From Streptomyces sp. P9-A2 (GTDB lineage: Bacteria; Actinomycetota; Actinomycetes; Streptomycetales; Streptomycetaceae): a DNA stretch of 64,000 bases. The stretch lies in assembly GCF_036634175.1 (NCBI RefSeq), contig NZ_JAZIFX010000001.1:6324001-6388000 (forward strand), read 5' to 3'. Shown here in pieces: positions 16,121 through 25,317 of this stretch. Under the pieces are notes generated by a model. It was not told where the DNA came from, searched no databases, and saw only the letters and a list, made by a program, of their open reading frames with translations. The translations under genes were made by a program, and so were the position numbers. Each line of letters begins with the position of its first letter. The stretch's first letter is position 1.

Positions 16121-17289
16121 GCGGGGATCACCTCCAGGACGGGGAGCTCTTCGATGCTCCGGGTGGTGTTGCTGGGAACGCGGACCTCGGGTCCGACGAC
16201 GAGGCGCTCGACGCGCCGGGAGAGCGCCTCGATCACGGCGTGGGCCTCCAGGCGGGCGAGTCCCTGGCCCGCGCAGCCGTGCGGGCCGTAGCCGAACGAG
16301 AGGTGGTCGACCGGATTGCGCTCGACGAGGAAGGAGTCCGGGTTCTCGTAGTGCCGGGGGTCGTGGTTCCCGGCGCCGAGCAGGATCGCGATCTGCGCGC
16401 CCGCCGGGATGACGGTCCCGTCGATGTCGACGTCCTTGGTGGCGCGTCGGCCCCAGGCGTGGATGGGCGTCCAGAAGCGCAGTACCTCGTTGAACGCCGC
16501 CGGCACCAGCGACGGGTTCTCGCGGACCAGGGCGAGCTGGTCGGGGTGCGAGCCGAAGAGGGCGACGATGTTGCCGATCGCCGCGATGGTGGTGTCGACG
16601 CCGGCGCCGAGGTACTGGTGGATGATGTGGCCGGCCGTGCCCGGCGGGATGGTGCCCCGTGCCTCGGCGTCGAAGATGCCGCGGCCCACGGACCCCTCGG
16701 CCAGGTCCTCGGCCTTGACCTGGGAGCACCATCCGTAGAGCTCACCGGCGATGGGGAAGTTCTCGGCCGTGCGCTGGTTCATCGGGCCGAGGACCTGCAT
16801 GGCCGCCTGCCCCCAGCGCAGCATGTTGTCGCGCACATGACCCTCGAAGCCGATCAGGTCCGCGACGACCTCCAGCGGGAACGCCCGGGCGAGGGCGTCG
16901 ATCGCCTCGAAGGAACCCTTCTCGACGAGCTCGGCGACGAGAGCGTCCGCCTTCGCCTCGATCTGCCCCTTCATGCCACGCAGCGCGCGCGGGGAGAGGT
17001 TCTCGGTGAGCGTGGCGCGCAGCTGGGTGTGCACCGGCGGGTCGGACGCGAGCGAGGTACCGGTGATCGCCTCGTTGGCCATCGGGTTGAAGGCGATCGA
17101 GGTCGAGGAGAACGACTCCCAGTCCGCCAGCGCGTCACGGATGACGTCGTACCGCGTCAGCGCGTAGACGTCGTTCTCACGGAGGTGGACGACGGGGCCC
17201 AGCTCTCGCAGTTCGGCGTAGACGGGGTAGGGGTCGACCAGGACGTCGTCGGCGAAGAGGTCGACGTCGGAGGCAGGGGGAGGAGTCAT
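16117..17289 (-). CDS. Cytochrome P450, possibly CYP199-like aromatic-acid oxidase
   Basis: The 390-residue protein has all P450 landmarks. The I-helix motif is GAGVDTT (about residue 230), the ExxR is EVLR (about 268) and the haem loop FGYGPHGCAGQG has the cysteine ligand at 339. An N-terminal membrane anchor is absent, so it is soluble. The start at 17289 (MTPPPASD) was chosen over a frame reaching 17349 whose extra residues look non-coding. The residue pattern around SDPPVHTQLRATLTENLSPR and the gene context suggest CYP199-type enzymes that O-demethylate methoxybenzoates. That substrate is inference; the class I electron chain is plain from the operon. Confidence 0.9.
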   Translation of the reverse strand: MTPPPASDVDLFADDVLVDPYPVYAELRELGPVVHLRENDVYALTRYDVIRDALADWESFSSTSIAFNPMANEAITGTSLASDPPVHTQLRATLTENLSPRALRGMKGQIEAKADALVAELVEKGSFEAIDALARAFPLEVVADLIGFEGHVRDNMLRWGQAAMQVLGPMNQRTAENFPIAGELYGWCSQVKAEDLAEGSVGRGIFDAEARGTIPPGTAGHIIHQYLGAGVDTTIAAIGNIVALFGSHPDQLALVRENPSLVPAAFNEVLRFWTPIHAWGRRATKDVDIDGTVIPAGAQIAILLGAGNHDPRHYENPDSFLVERNPVDHLSFGYGPHGCAGQGLARLEAHAVIEALSRRVERLVVGPEVRVPSNTTRSIEELPVLEVIPA

Positions 17290-17659
17290 GCCCCCAGTGA
17301 AGTGGCCGGTCTTACATCCAGCAAATGAATGATTCGCATGAAGTGACATGCAGGCGATTCATGCTTCAGCCGGGGCCCGTAACAGGTCATCCTGTCCGAC
17401 GGTAGCCGCCGAGCTGGGCCTGGCGTGCCCAAATCACTCTCCCCCGCATTGTTTTTTCAGGATGTTCATTTCATTGACGCCATGTAAACCAAATGGTTAA
17501 TGTCGCCACAACCGACGGGAGCGGTGCATCCCGCGCCGGGCGTGCGAGGCGGGCACGAGTGCCAAGAGCACCCGCGCATCCCGTGTACCCCGTGCGCCCC
17601 GTCCTCGAACCGGTGCCGGCGTCGACCCGCCGACCCTCCAGAAGTAAGAGAGAGCCACC
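17290..17659. promoter_or_regulatory. Divergent promoter region, P450 operon and FAD monooxygenase
   Basis: These 370 bases separate two divergent oxygenase units. They hold AT-rich patches (17316-17360 and 17440-17500) unusual for this genome. One short dyad, TAAACCA-AA-TGGTTAA at 17485-17500, has 6 of 7 arm positions matched and is a candidate LysR site. No gene is seen. Confidence 0.5.
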
Positions 17660-18775
17660 ATGCAGCACTCCGAGCTGAAGAACTTGAAGATCGCTGTTGT
17701 CGGTGCGGGGTACGGCGGTGCGGCGGCGGCCAAGGCGCTGAGCCTGCTGGGCGCCGAGGTCGACGTCTACGAGCAGGCGAGCCAGACCCGGGAGGTCGGC
17801 GCCGGTATCGGTCTGCGTCCCGCCACCATGAACCGGTTCCGCCAGTGGGGCATCTTCGAGGCGATCGCGGGGGTGACCTCGCCCAGCGAGTACTTCGAGA
17901 TCCTCACCGCCACCGGTGAGCCGATCATGAAGGAGGCGTGGCCGGCCGACGGCGAGCAGACCCACACCCACCTGATCCACCGCGGCGACTTCATCGAGGC
18001 GCTGCTGGGCGTGCTGCCCGAGGGCATGGTGCACCTGGGCCACAAGCTGGAGAGCATCCAGGACCACGGCGAGCGCTCCGTGCTCACCTTCGCCAACGGC
18101 ACGACCGCCGAGGCCGACCTGGTCGTCGGCGCCGACGGCATCAAGTCGGTGGTGCGCAGGGAACTGTTCAGCGACAAGGGCCCGGTCTTCTCCGGCGAGC
18201 ACGCCTACCGCGCGGTCATCTCCCTCGACGACGCCCACGGCATGGTCACCGACGACAACCTGCGGATGTACATCGGCAAGGGCACGAAGGTCTACCTGCT
18301 GCCGCTGCGCCACCGGGGTCAGGTCTCCTTCGACATCACCGCGCTGTGCCCGGACAGTGCCTGGAACCCCGAGGTCACCAAGGACGACATCCTGGCCACG
18401 GTGGAGGGCTTCGACGAGCGCCTGGTCGCCATCGCGCGCGGCCTGGACATGTCCACGGTCAACATCCGCGCGGTCTACGACATCGACCCGGTCGACACCT
18501 GGCACTCCGACTCCGTGGTGCTGCTGGGTGACGCCGCCCACTCGATGCTGCACCACCAGGGCCAGGGCGCCAACTCCGCGATCGAGGACGCCGGCGCGCT
18601 GGCCGACGCGCTGCGCGATGCGCCCTCGCTGAAGGAGGCGCTGGCCTCCTACCAGGCCACCCGCAAGCCGGAGACCGACAAGTTGCAGGCCATCTCCCGC
18701 CAGGGCTGGTCCGAGGAAGAGATCGACGACGTCTTCCCCGGCCAGAAGCCCGCCGCCACCGCCCCCAAGGAGTGA
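17660..18775 (+). CDS. FAD-dependent aromatic monooxygenase (PHBH-fold)
   Basis: The 371-residue enzyme has the three group A flavin monooxygenase motifs: GAGYGG near residues 15-20 (FAD ADP loop), GADGIKSVVR near 155 (DG motif) and LLGDAAHSMLHHQGQGAN near 288 (GD motif). Such enzymes use NAD(P)H and oxygen to hydroxylate phenolic or benzoic acids, for example salicylate or 3- and 4-hydroxybenzoate; the exact substrate cannot be read. It is divergent from the P450 operon and may act on its product (demethylation, then ring hydroxylation). AGAGAG lies 7 bases before the ATG. Confidence 0.88.
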   Translation: MQHSELKNLKIAVVGAGYGGAAAAKALSLLGAEVDVYEQASQTREVGAGIGLRPATMNRFRQWGIFEAIAGVTSPSEYFEILTATGEPIMKEAWPADGEQTHTHLIHRGDFIEALLGVLPEGMVHLGHKLESIQDHGERSVLTFANGTTAEADLVVGADGIKSVVRRELFSDKGPVFSGEHAYRAVISLDDAHGMVTDDNLRMYIGKGTKVYLLPLRHRGQVSFDITALCPDSAWNPEVTKDDILATVEGFDERLVAIARGLDMSTVNIRAVYDIDPVDTWHSDSVVLLGDAAHSMLHHQGQGANSAIEDAGALADALRDAPSLKEALASYQATRKPETDKLQAISRQGWSEEEIDDVFPGQKPAATAPKE

Positions 18776-18863
18776 CCCGTGGCGGCTTCGACACCGTCTT
18801 GAAGCCCTTGACGGGAAGCCTCTGAAGGGAAGCACCCGAAGGGAGCGGGGACTTCCGGTGAGC

Positions 18864-18900
18864 CCGGATCGGATCGGTTCGGTTCGGTTCGGTTCGGCTC
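18864..18900 (+). repeat. GGTTC pentamer tract
   Basis: Two GGATC units are followed by about five GGTTC units between the monooxygenase and the ABC ATPase gene. These genes converge, so the tract lies in a likely termination zone. No gene is seen here. Confidence 0.6.
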
Positions 18901-19044
18901 GTGGCGCGTGGTCACGGGCTGCGGGACGGAGGCCGTCGCGGCGGTCGGTACAGATGAGAGCCCCCCGTCCCGGGGCGTGAAGCCACCGGCCTTACGCCGG
19001 GTCGGGACGCTCACCGGACACGGCCGTCGCCGATTTTCGCCGTG

Positions 19045-20646
19045 TCAGTTCCTCCGCCGCACGAGGGAGACGGTGAACGGGTGGCTCGGGGAGGTCAGGA
19101 TCCGTTGGGCCGGTCCCTGTTCGACGACTTCGCCGGCGTCCAGGACGGCGATGCGGTGGGCCATGGCGGCCGTGTCCAGGTCGTGGGTGATCAGGACCAG
19201 GGACAGGTCGTCGCGGTCGCGGACCAGCGCGGTGAGGAGGCCGAGGATGTCTCGGCGGGTGATCGTGTCGAGGCCGGAGGTGATCTCGTCGCAGACGAGG
19301 ACGCGGGGTCGGGCGAGCAGGGCACGGGCGAGTGCGGCGCGCTGTAGTTCGCCGCCGGAGAGCCGGCCGGGGTGCCGTCGCACCAGGTCCTTTGTGAGTC
19401 CGAGGCGGGCCAGGGTGCTCAGGGCCTCCCGCGTCGCCGTGTCCGCGTCGGCACGGCGCAGGCGGACCGCGGTGCGGGCGACCTGGTGCAGGACGGGGCG
19501 GTGTTCGTCGAAAGCGGCGTGCGCGTCCTGGAAGACGTACTGCACGGCCGCGAGCTGTGCGCGGCTGCGGTCACGCACGCTGTCCGGCAACGGGGTGCCG
19601 TCCAGGAGGACGTCGCCGTCGTGGTCGCGGTGGAGGCCGGCGAGGCATCGGGCGAGGGTGGTCTTGCCGCTGCCGGAGCGGCCGACGACGGCGAGGCACT
19701 CGCCCGGATACAGGTCGAGCCCGGGGGCACGCAGCACCACGGTCGTGCCGTGTGCGCCGTCGCGGTGGCGGGCGGTGAGGCCGCGTACCCGTAGGACGGG
19801 CTGACCGGCACCGGCCGGACCGTCCGGTGCCGGGCGGCCCGGTGAGGGCAACTCCTTCTGCTCGCCGAACAGTTCGCGAGTCCAAGGATGCCGGGGCGTG
19901 AGCCGGAGGCGCTGGGCCGGGCCCGACTCGACGACCCGGCCCGCCCGCATGACCACCACGTCGTCGGCGAGTGACCGGACGACGTCCAGGTCGTGGCCGA
20001 TCAGCACGACGGCGATGCCGCGGCCGGCGACGGTCGCGAGGTGCTCGACGACGCGGCTCTTGGTCAGGGCGTCCTGACCGGTGGTGGGCTCGTCGGCGAC
20101 GATGACGCGCGCGCCGAGCAGCAGCGCCTGGGCGAGGACGACGCGTTGCTGCTGACCACCGGAGAGCTGGTGCGGGTGGCGTCGCAACAGGGCTTCGGCG
20201 TTCGGTAGTTGGGCCTCCGCGAGGGCGTGCAGGACGCGTGCGCGGGCCTCCGCCCGGCGCTGCCCGCGCGGAAGGTGGCTCACCTGGACGCGCGCGATGT
20301 CGGTCAACAGCGCGGAGACACGGCGGGCGGGGTTGAGGACGGCGGCCGGGTGCTGGGGGACGTGACCGACGAGGCCGTCGGCCCTCACGCGTACGTCGCC
20401 GGTGACATGGGCGCCGGCCGGGTACTCACCGAGCAGGGCGAGGCCGGTGGTGGTCTTGCCGCTGCCGGAAGCGCCGACCAGCGCCGTGACCTTGCCGGGC
20501 AGCACCCGCAGGCTCACTCCGTCGACGATCGCCCGGCCGTCGATCTCGACGCGCAGGTCGCGGATCTCGGCCACGGGATCCACGGTGGTGGCCTTGTGGT
20601 TCGCGGTGGTGGCCTTGTGGCTCACGGGCGTGGCCTTGTGGTTCAC
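19045..20646 (-). CDS. Fused double ABC ATPase of a peptide/nickel-type importer
   Basis: The 533-residue protein fuses the DppD- and DppF-like ATPases. Each half has Walker A (GASGSGKTTT at 58-67; GRSGSGKTTL near 325), a signature (LSGGQQQRV; LSGGELQRA) and Walker B (VIVADEPTT; VLVCDEITSG). It energises uptake through the two permeases encoded upstream. GTG 20646 overlaps the DppC-like stop by GTGA. The first 21 residues are three imperfect NHKATxV repeats from a DNA repeat that includes the start. It is the last gene of the ten-gene leftward operon. Uptake of a metal chelate rather than a peptide is inferred from context. Confidence 0.9.
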   Translation of the reverse strand: MNHKATPVSHKATTANHKATTVDPVAEIRDLRVEIDGRAIVDGVSLRVLPGKVTALVGASGSGKTTTGLALLGEYPAGAHVTGDVRVRADGLVGHVPQHPAAVLNPARRVSALLTDIARVQVSHLPRGQRRAEARARVLHALAEAQLPNAEALLRRHPHQLSGGQQQRVVLAQALLLGARVIVADEPTTGQDALTKSRVVEHLATVAGRGIAVVLIGHDLDVVRSLADDVVVMRAGRVVESGPAQRLRLTPRHPWTRELFGEQKELPSPGRPAPDGPAGAGQPVLRVRGLTARHRDGAHGTTVVLRAPGLDLYPGECLAVVGRSGSGKTTLARCLAGLHRDHDGDVLLDGTPLPDSVRDRSRAQLAAVQYVFQDAHAAFDEHRPVLHQVARTAVRLRRADADTATREALSTLARLGLTKDLVRRHPGRLSGGELQRAALARALLARPRVLVCDEITSGLDTITRRDILGLLTALVRDRDDLSLVLITHDLDTAAMAHRIAVLDAGEVVEQGPAQRILTSPSHPFTVSLVRRRN

Positions 20647-21518
20647 GGGCGTGCGCCCTTCTCTGTCCGGCTCCGGACGGTTGCGCCCGGAGCGTCGGTC
20701 CTGGTCGAGGGGACCGCGGCGCCCCGTCTCCCGCCCTTGTCCAGCGCGGCGTCGAAGAGGAGATTCGTCCCCGTCGTCAGGGCGACGATCAGCAGGGCGG
20801 GGACGAGCACGGCCCATGGCTGGACGAACAGGCCGGTGCGGTTGCGGTCGACCATGACCGCCCAGTCGGCGGCGTCGGGCGCCACGCCGACGCCGAGGAA
20901 CGCGGCCGTGGCGACCAGGTAGAGCACACCGGTCAGCCGGGTTCCGGCATCGGCGGCCAGGGTGCGCAGCATGGAACGGCCGACGTAACCGACGCCCATG
21001 CGCCACCAGGTCTCGCCCTGCATGCGCAGGGCCTCGACCGCGGGCCGGGCGGCGGCCTCCGCGGCGGCGGCCCGCACGAGACGGGCCGCGTCGGGCACGT
21101 TGGCCACGGCGACCAGCAGGGCGAGACCGGCGGGGCCGGGGGTGTACACGGTGGCGGTCAGCAGGATCAGCAGCAGCGACGGGACGGCGAGCAGCACGTC
21201 CAGGGGCCGCATCAGCAGCTCCTCCAGCAGGCGGTGGTGGGTGAGCGCGCCGGCCAGGCCGACGGGCAGGGCCACGAGGTAGGCCAGGGCGGTCGCGGCG
21301 AGAGCGGTCAGCACGACCGGCCGGCCGCCGTGCAGCACCTGCCGCCAGACGTCGCGCCCGACGAAGTCGGTACCGAGCCAGTGTCCGCCGCCCAGGGTGA
21401 AGGAAGCGGCCCGGGGACCCGGATCGCCCGCGAGAACGGGGCCGAGCAGGGCGAGGACCAGAGGGACGGCCAGGATCGTGAGGCCGAGTGCGAAGCGGCC
21501 CGGGCGCCATGTCCTCAC
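20643..21518 (-). CDS. ABC permease, DppC/NikC type
   Basis: The 291-residue inner-membrane protein has one N-terminal helix (about residues 8-28), a periplasm-facing loop with WLGTDFVGRDVWRQV (the DppC/OppC landmark, about 48-62) and five further hydrophobic segments. The EAA-type cytoplasmic loop is ALRMQGETWWRMGVGYVG. The GTG start at 21518 overlaps the DppB-like stop by GTGA, and the stop overlaps the ATPase start. It pairs with the DppB-like protein to form the channel. The last 35 residues are hydrophilic and variable. Confidence 0.9.
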   Translation of the reverse strand: MRTWRPGRFALGLTILAVPLVLALLGPVLAGDPGPRAASFTLGGGHWLGTDFVGRDVWRQVLHGGRPVVLTALAATALAYLVALPVGLAGALTHHRLLEELLMRPLDVLLAVPSLLLILLTATVYTPGPAGLALLVAVANVPDAARLVRAAAAEAAARPAVEALRMQGETWWRMGVGYVGRSMLRTLAADAGTRLTGVLYLVATAAFLGVGVAPDAADWAVMVDRNRTGLFVQPWAVLVPALLIVALTTGTNLLFDAALDKGGRRGAAVPSTRTDAPGATVRSRTEKGARP

Positions 21519-22468
21519 GCGGCCACCCCCGCTCGGGGTGCGAGCCGGTGGGCGACCAGGTCGGCGCCCAGGTTCAGTACGACGGTCAGGACGCCGAACA
21601 CCACCGTCAGGCCCTGGACCACGGGTACGTCGCGTTCGGCGACGGCGCCCAGCAGAACGGTGCCGAGTCCGGGAATCACGTACAGGGCCTCCACGACGAC
21701 GACACCGCACAGCAGCCAGTCGACTGTGCGGGCGATTTGCTGGGCGGCGGGGGCCAGCGCGTTGGGCAGCGCGTGCGTGTACCGGACGCGGGCGCCGGAC
21801 ACGCCGTAGCGGCGGGCCTGCGCCACGTACGGGGAGGCGAGCGCGTCGATCATGCCGGCGCGCACCATCCGCGCCAGCGAGCACACGGGCCGGGACAGCA
21901 GGACCAGGACGGGCAGGACGAGCGCGGCCGGATGGGCGAGCAGGTCGGTGCCGTAGCCGACGGCGGTCGGCGGCAGCCAGCCCAGTCGCAGGGAGAGGAC
22001 GGTCACCAGCAGGACCCCGAGGGCGAACTCCGGGACGGCGTACACGGCGAGCGTCGCGGAGCTGATCACCCGGTCGACGAACCGTCCTTCGTGGCGGGCG
22101 GCCAGCATCCCGAGCCCGAAACCGGCCGGTACCAGCAGGACCACGGTCAGCGCGGCCAGCAGCAGGGTGGGGCCGAAGCCGTCGGCGATGTACCGGCCGA
22201 CCGGGCGGCCGGAAACGAGGGAGGTGCCGAAGTCGCCGTGCGGCAGACCCGCCGCCCAGTCGGTCAGCCGCTCCCACGCGGGCCGGTCCAGCCGCATGGC
22301 CTCGCGGATGGCCTCGACGCGGGCCGGGTCGGGCTGGTCCCCGGCCAGGGCGACCGCGGCGTCGCCCGGCAGCGCCTCGGTGAGTGCGAAGACCAGCAGC
22401 ACCACGGCCGCGGTCTGCAGGAGACCGAGGAGCAGCCGCCGGGCGACGAAGGAGCGCAGTCCGCTCAC
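21515..22468 (-). CDS. ABC permease, DppB/NikB type
   Basis: The 317-residue membrane protein shows the DppB pattern: a first helix at residues 9-30 (LLLGLLQTAAVVLLVFALTE), a large external loop with GDFGTSLVSGRPV (about 77-89), then five helices. The EAA loop is YGVSGARVRYTHALPNALAP. GTG 22468 overlaps the binding-protein stop by GTGA. Family members import dipeptides, nickel or opine-type metal chelates; sequence alone does not separate these. The adjacent biosynthetic genes favour a metal chelate. Confidence 0.9.
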   Translation of the reverse strand: MSGLRSFVARRLLLGLLQTAAVVLLVFALTEALPGDAAVALAGDQPDPARVEAIREAMRLDRPAWERLTDWAAGLPHGDFGTSLVSGRPVGRYIADGFGPTLLLAALTVVLLVPAGFGLGMLAARHEGRFVDRVISSATLAVYAVPEFALGVLLVTVLSLRLGWLPPTAVGYGTDLLAHPAALVLPVLVLLSRPVCSLARMVRAGMIDALASPYVAQARRYGVSGARVRYTHALPNALAPAAQQIARTVDWLLCGVVVVEALYVIPGLGTVLLGAVAERDVPVVQGLTVVFGVLTVVLNLGADLVAHRLAPRAGVAA

Positions 22469-24072
22469 GTGAGCCACACCCTGTCGAAGCGGGCCCAGTC
22501 GAGGGTGTTGGCGGGCGCCTTCGTATCGACGCCCCGGACGGTACGCGCGGTGGCGATGATCCAGTCCGCGAAGCCCCAGACCAGGAAGCCGCCCTCGCCG
22601 TACAGACGGCGCTGCATGCGCTCGTGCACGGCGGCGCGTTCTGCCCTGTCGCGGGTGGACTGGGCCTGCCGGTAGAGCGCGTCGAAGTCCTTGTGCCGCC
22701 ACTTGGTGGCGTTGGTGGAGGAGTCGGTGAGCAGCCGCTGGGAGATGTGGGCCTCGATCGGCATGGCGCCGGAGCGGTAGCAGCACAGGGTGCCGCGGTC
22801 GAGGACGTCGCTCCAGTAGGAGTCCTTGCTGCCCATCCGCACCTCGACCGTGACGCCCGCCTTCCTCGCCTGGTCGCGGAAGATGCTCGCGGCCTCGGTG
22901 AACCCGGCGGCGACGGCCGAGGTGTCCAGGGCGACCTTCAGCTTCTCGGCGCCGGCCCGCTTGAGCAGGGCGCGGGCCCGCTCGAGGTCCTGTCCACGCT
23001 GCGGCAGGCCGTCGGCGTAGTACTCGTAGCCCTTGCCGAACAGGTCGTTGCCTACCTCGCCCGCGCCGGACAGGGCGCCGTCGACGAGCTCCTCGCGGTC
23101 GGCGATGAGGAAGAACGCCTGGCGCACCCGCTCGTCGTCGAAGGGCGGCCGGTCGGTCTTCATGCAGAACGCCTGCATGGTGCTGCCCCGCAGCCGCACG
23201 ATCTCGACTTGGCCCTTGCCCTCGTGGGCACGGGCGGTGGCGGGGTTGAGCTCGTGGGCGTACTCGATCTGCCCGCCGAGCAGCGCGTTGACGCGGGCCG
23301 ACTCCTCGTTGGCCACGACGAACTCGATCTCGTCGAGGTGCGGGGCCCCCTCCCAGTAGTCGTCGTAGCGACCGAAGACCGCCGAACGGCCCGGGGTGAA
23401 CGACACGAAGCGGAACGGACCGGAACCGATCGGTTTCCTGTCGAACCCGGTGGCGTTCCCGGGCACGATGTACGCGCCGAACGCGGCCAGGATGTTGGGG
23501 AACTCGGCCGTGGGCCGCTTGAGGACGAACTCGACGGCGCGTTCGCCGGTGGCGCGGCTGGCGTCGAGGTCGATGGGTTCCAGGGACGCCTTGGCGCGGA
23601 ACGCCCGCTTCGGGTCGGCGATGCGGCGGTAGCTGTACAGCACGTCCTCGGCGGTGACCGGCCTGCCGTCGTGGAAGGTCGCCCTGCGCAGGGTGACCTG
23701 CCAGCGGTCGAGCGTCCTGTTGGACTCCCACCTCTCGGCCAGGCGGGGCTGGGCCGACAGGTCGGCACCGTGGTCGGCGAGCTTGTCGAACAGGGCCTTG
23801 GCGCGGGCGACGTCGACGAACAGGTTGGCCAGGTGCGGGTCGAGGGTCTCTCCGGCGCCGCCGCCCGCGAACGCGGCGCGCAGCCGCCCGCCCCGCTTCG
23901 GTGAGCCACCGCCCTTGCCCGCATCGTCGCCGGAACCGGTGCCGGTGCCGCCGCATCCGGCCAGGGTGAGTGCGCCGAGCGAGGCGGCGCCGGTCGCGGC
24001 GAGGAAGCCGCGGCGGCGCAGTCCCGGGGAGCGATGCGGCGAGGGGAGGGGACGGGGGGATGTGTCACGCAT
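22465..24072 (-). CDS. Family-5 solute-binding lipoprotein (peptide/nickel/metallophore)
   Basis: The 535-residue protein has a Tat-like signal ([20 protein letters not shown], residues 18-37) ending in a lipobox LAGC with C40. The mature part follows the SBP_bac_5 fold, including [20 protein letters not shown] and [20 protein letters not shown]. It should capture the substrate outside the cell and deliver it to the two permeases. AGGAAA lies 6-11 bases before the ATG. It is preceded by a 420-base repeat-filled gap, so it may be expressed from the operon promoter and from a local one. In Gram-positive opine-metallophore systems the binding protein (CntA) belongs to this same family. Confidence 0.9.
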   Translation of the reverse strand: MRDTSPRPLPSPHRSPGLRRRGFLAATGAASLGALTLAGCGGTGTGSGDDAGKGGGSPKRGGRLRAAFAGGGAGETLDPHLANLFVDVARAKALFDKLADHGADLSAQPRLAERWESNRTLDRWQVTLRRATFHDGRPVTAEDVLYSYRRIADPKRAFRAKASLEPIDLDASRATGERAVEFVLKRPTAEFPNILAAFGAYIVPGNATGFDRKPIGSGPFRFVSFTPGRSAVFGRYDDYWEGAPHLDEIEFVVANEESARVNALLGGQIEYAHELNPATARAHEGKGQVEIVRLRGSTMQAFCMKTDRPPFDDERVRQAFFLIADREELVDGALSGAGEVGNDLFGKGYEYYADGLPQRGQDLERARALLKRAGAEKLKVALDTSAVAAGFTEAASIFRDQARKAGVTVEVRMGSKDSYWSDVLDRGTLCCYRSGAMPIEAHISQRLLTDSSTNATKWRHKDFDALYRQAQSTRDRAERAAVHERMQRRLYGEGGFLVWGFADWIIATARTVRGVDTKAPANTLDWARFDRVWLT

Positions 24073-24492
<420 letters not shown>

Positions 24493-25317
24493 TCAGGCGG
24501 ATCCGGTCAGGTGGATCGGGTTCAGGCGGGCCACCACGTGCAGCCGGTCGGCGTCGGTGGTGCGGCCGGGGAGGCGGCCTTCGTGCCACGCCGGCGCCGT
24601 GCGAGGGCCCGGCCCGTCGTGGAGTTCCAGGACCTCGAAGCCGTGCGCGGCCAGGAAGTGGCGCAGTTCCTGGGGGAACAGCAGCCGCCACGCGGAACGC
24701 TGTTCGACGGGCTCCGATCCGTCGTCCGCGTTCCAGACGCGTGTACGGTGCAGCAGTTGGTCCGTACGGTTCACCATGAGGGTGGTCGTGGACCGGTGGA
24801 CGGTGCCCCGCCAGGTGAACTCGTCGACTCCGGGCGTGTCGAGCAGGTCGGTACGGCCGAGGAAGTACGCGCCGTTGCGCATCTCCGCGACCAGCAGCGC
24901 ACCCGGGGTCAGGGCGCGGCGGCAGGAGGACAGGAACCCGTCGAGCTGGTCGTTGGTGTGGCAGTACAGCAGGGTGCTGTCGAGGCACACCACGGCGTCG
25001 AACACTCCCTGCCCGAGGTCGAATCCGTGCAGGTCGGCACGGACGTACCCGGGGCCCGGATGGTGGGTGCGGGCGTGCGCGAGCATCGCCTCGGAGAGGT
25101 CCACGCCGGTGACCCGGCGGCCGGCGCCGTGCAGGTGGGCGGCGTCGCGGCCGGTGCCGCAGCCCACGTCCAGCACCCGCGGGCCCGCCCCGTGCCGCCG
25201 CAGGCAGTCCTCCGTCCAGCGCCCGGCCAGCCGGTCGGGGTCGGGGAAGCGGGCCTCGTACAGCTCGGGGTGGTCCGTGAGCAGGTTGGGCGCGCTCGCG
25301 CCCGTTTCGGGGGTCAT
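24493..25317 (-). CDS. Class I SAM-dependent methyltransferase
   Basis: The 274-residue protein has motif [14 protein letters not shown] (residues 48-60), the acidic VTGVDLSEA (about 68-76) that binds the SAM ribose, and a typical CLDSTLLY strand. It belongs to the broad Methyltransf_25/11 type; the C-terminal beta-rich part ([18 protein letters not shown]) resembles small-molecule N- or O-methyltransferases. ATG 25317 overlaps the MFS stop by 4 bases. In this operon it probably tailors the small molecule made by the ligase, PLP enzyme and epimerase. The acceptor is unknown. Confidence 0.88.
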   Translation of the reverse strand: MTPETGASAPNLLTDHPELYEARFPDPDRLAGRWTEDCLRRHGAGPRVLDVGCGTGRDAAHLHGAGRRVTGVDLSEAMLAHARTHHPGPGYVRADLHGFDLGQGVFDAVVCLDSTLLYCHTNDQLDGFLSSCRRALTPGALLVAEMRNGAYFLGRTDLLDTPGVDEFTWRGTVHRSTTTLMVNRTDQLLHRTRVWNADDGSEPVEQRSAWRLLFPQELRHFLAAHGFEVLELHDGPGPRTAPAWHEGRLPGRTTDADRLHVVARLNPIHLTGSA

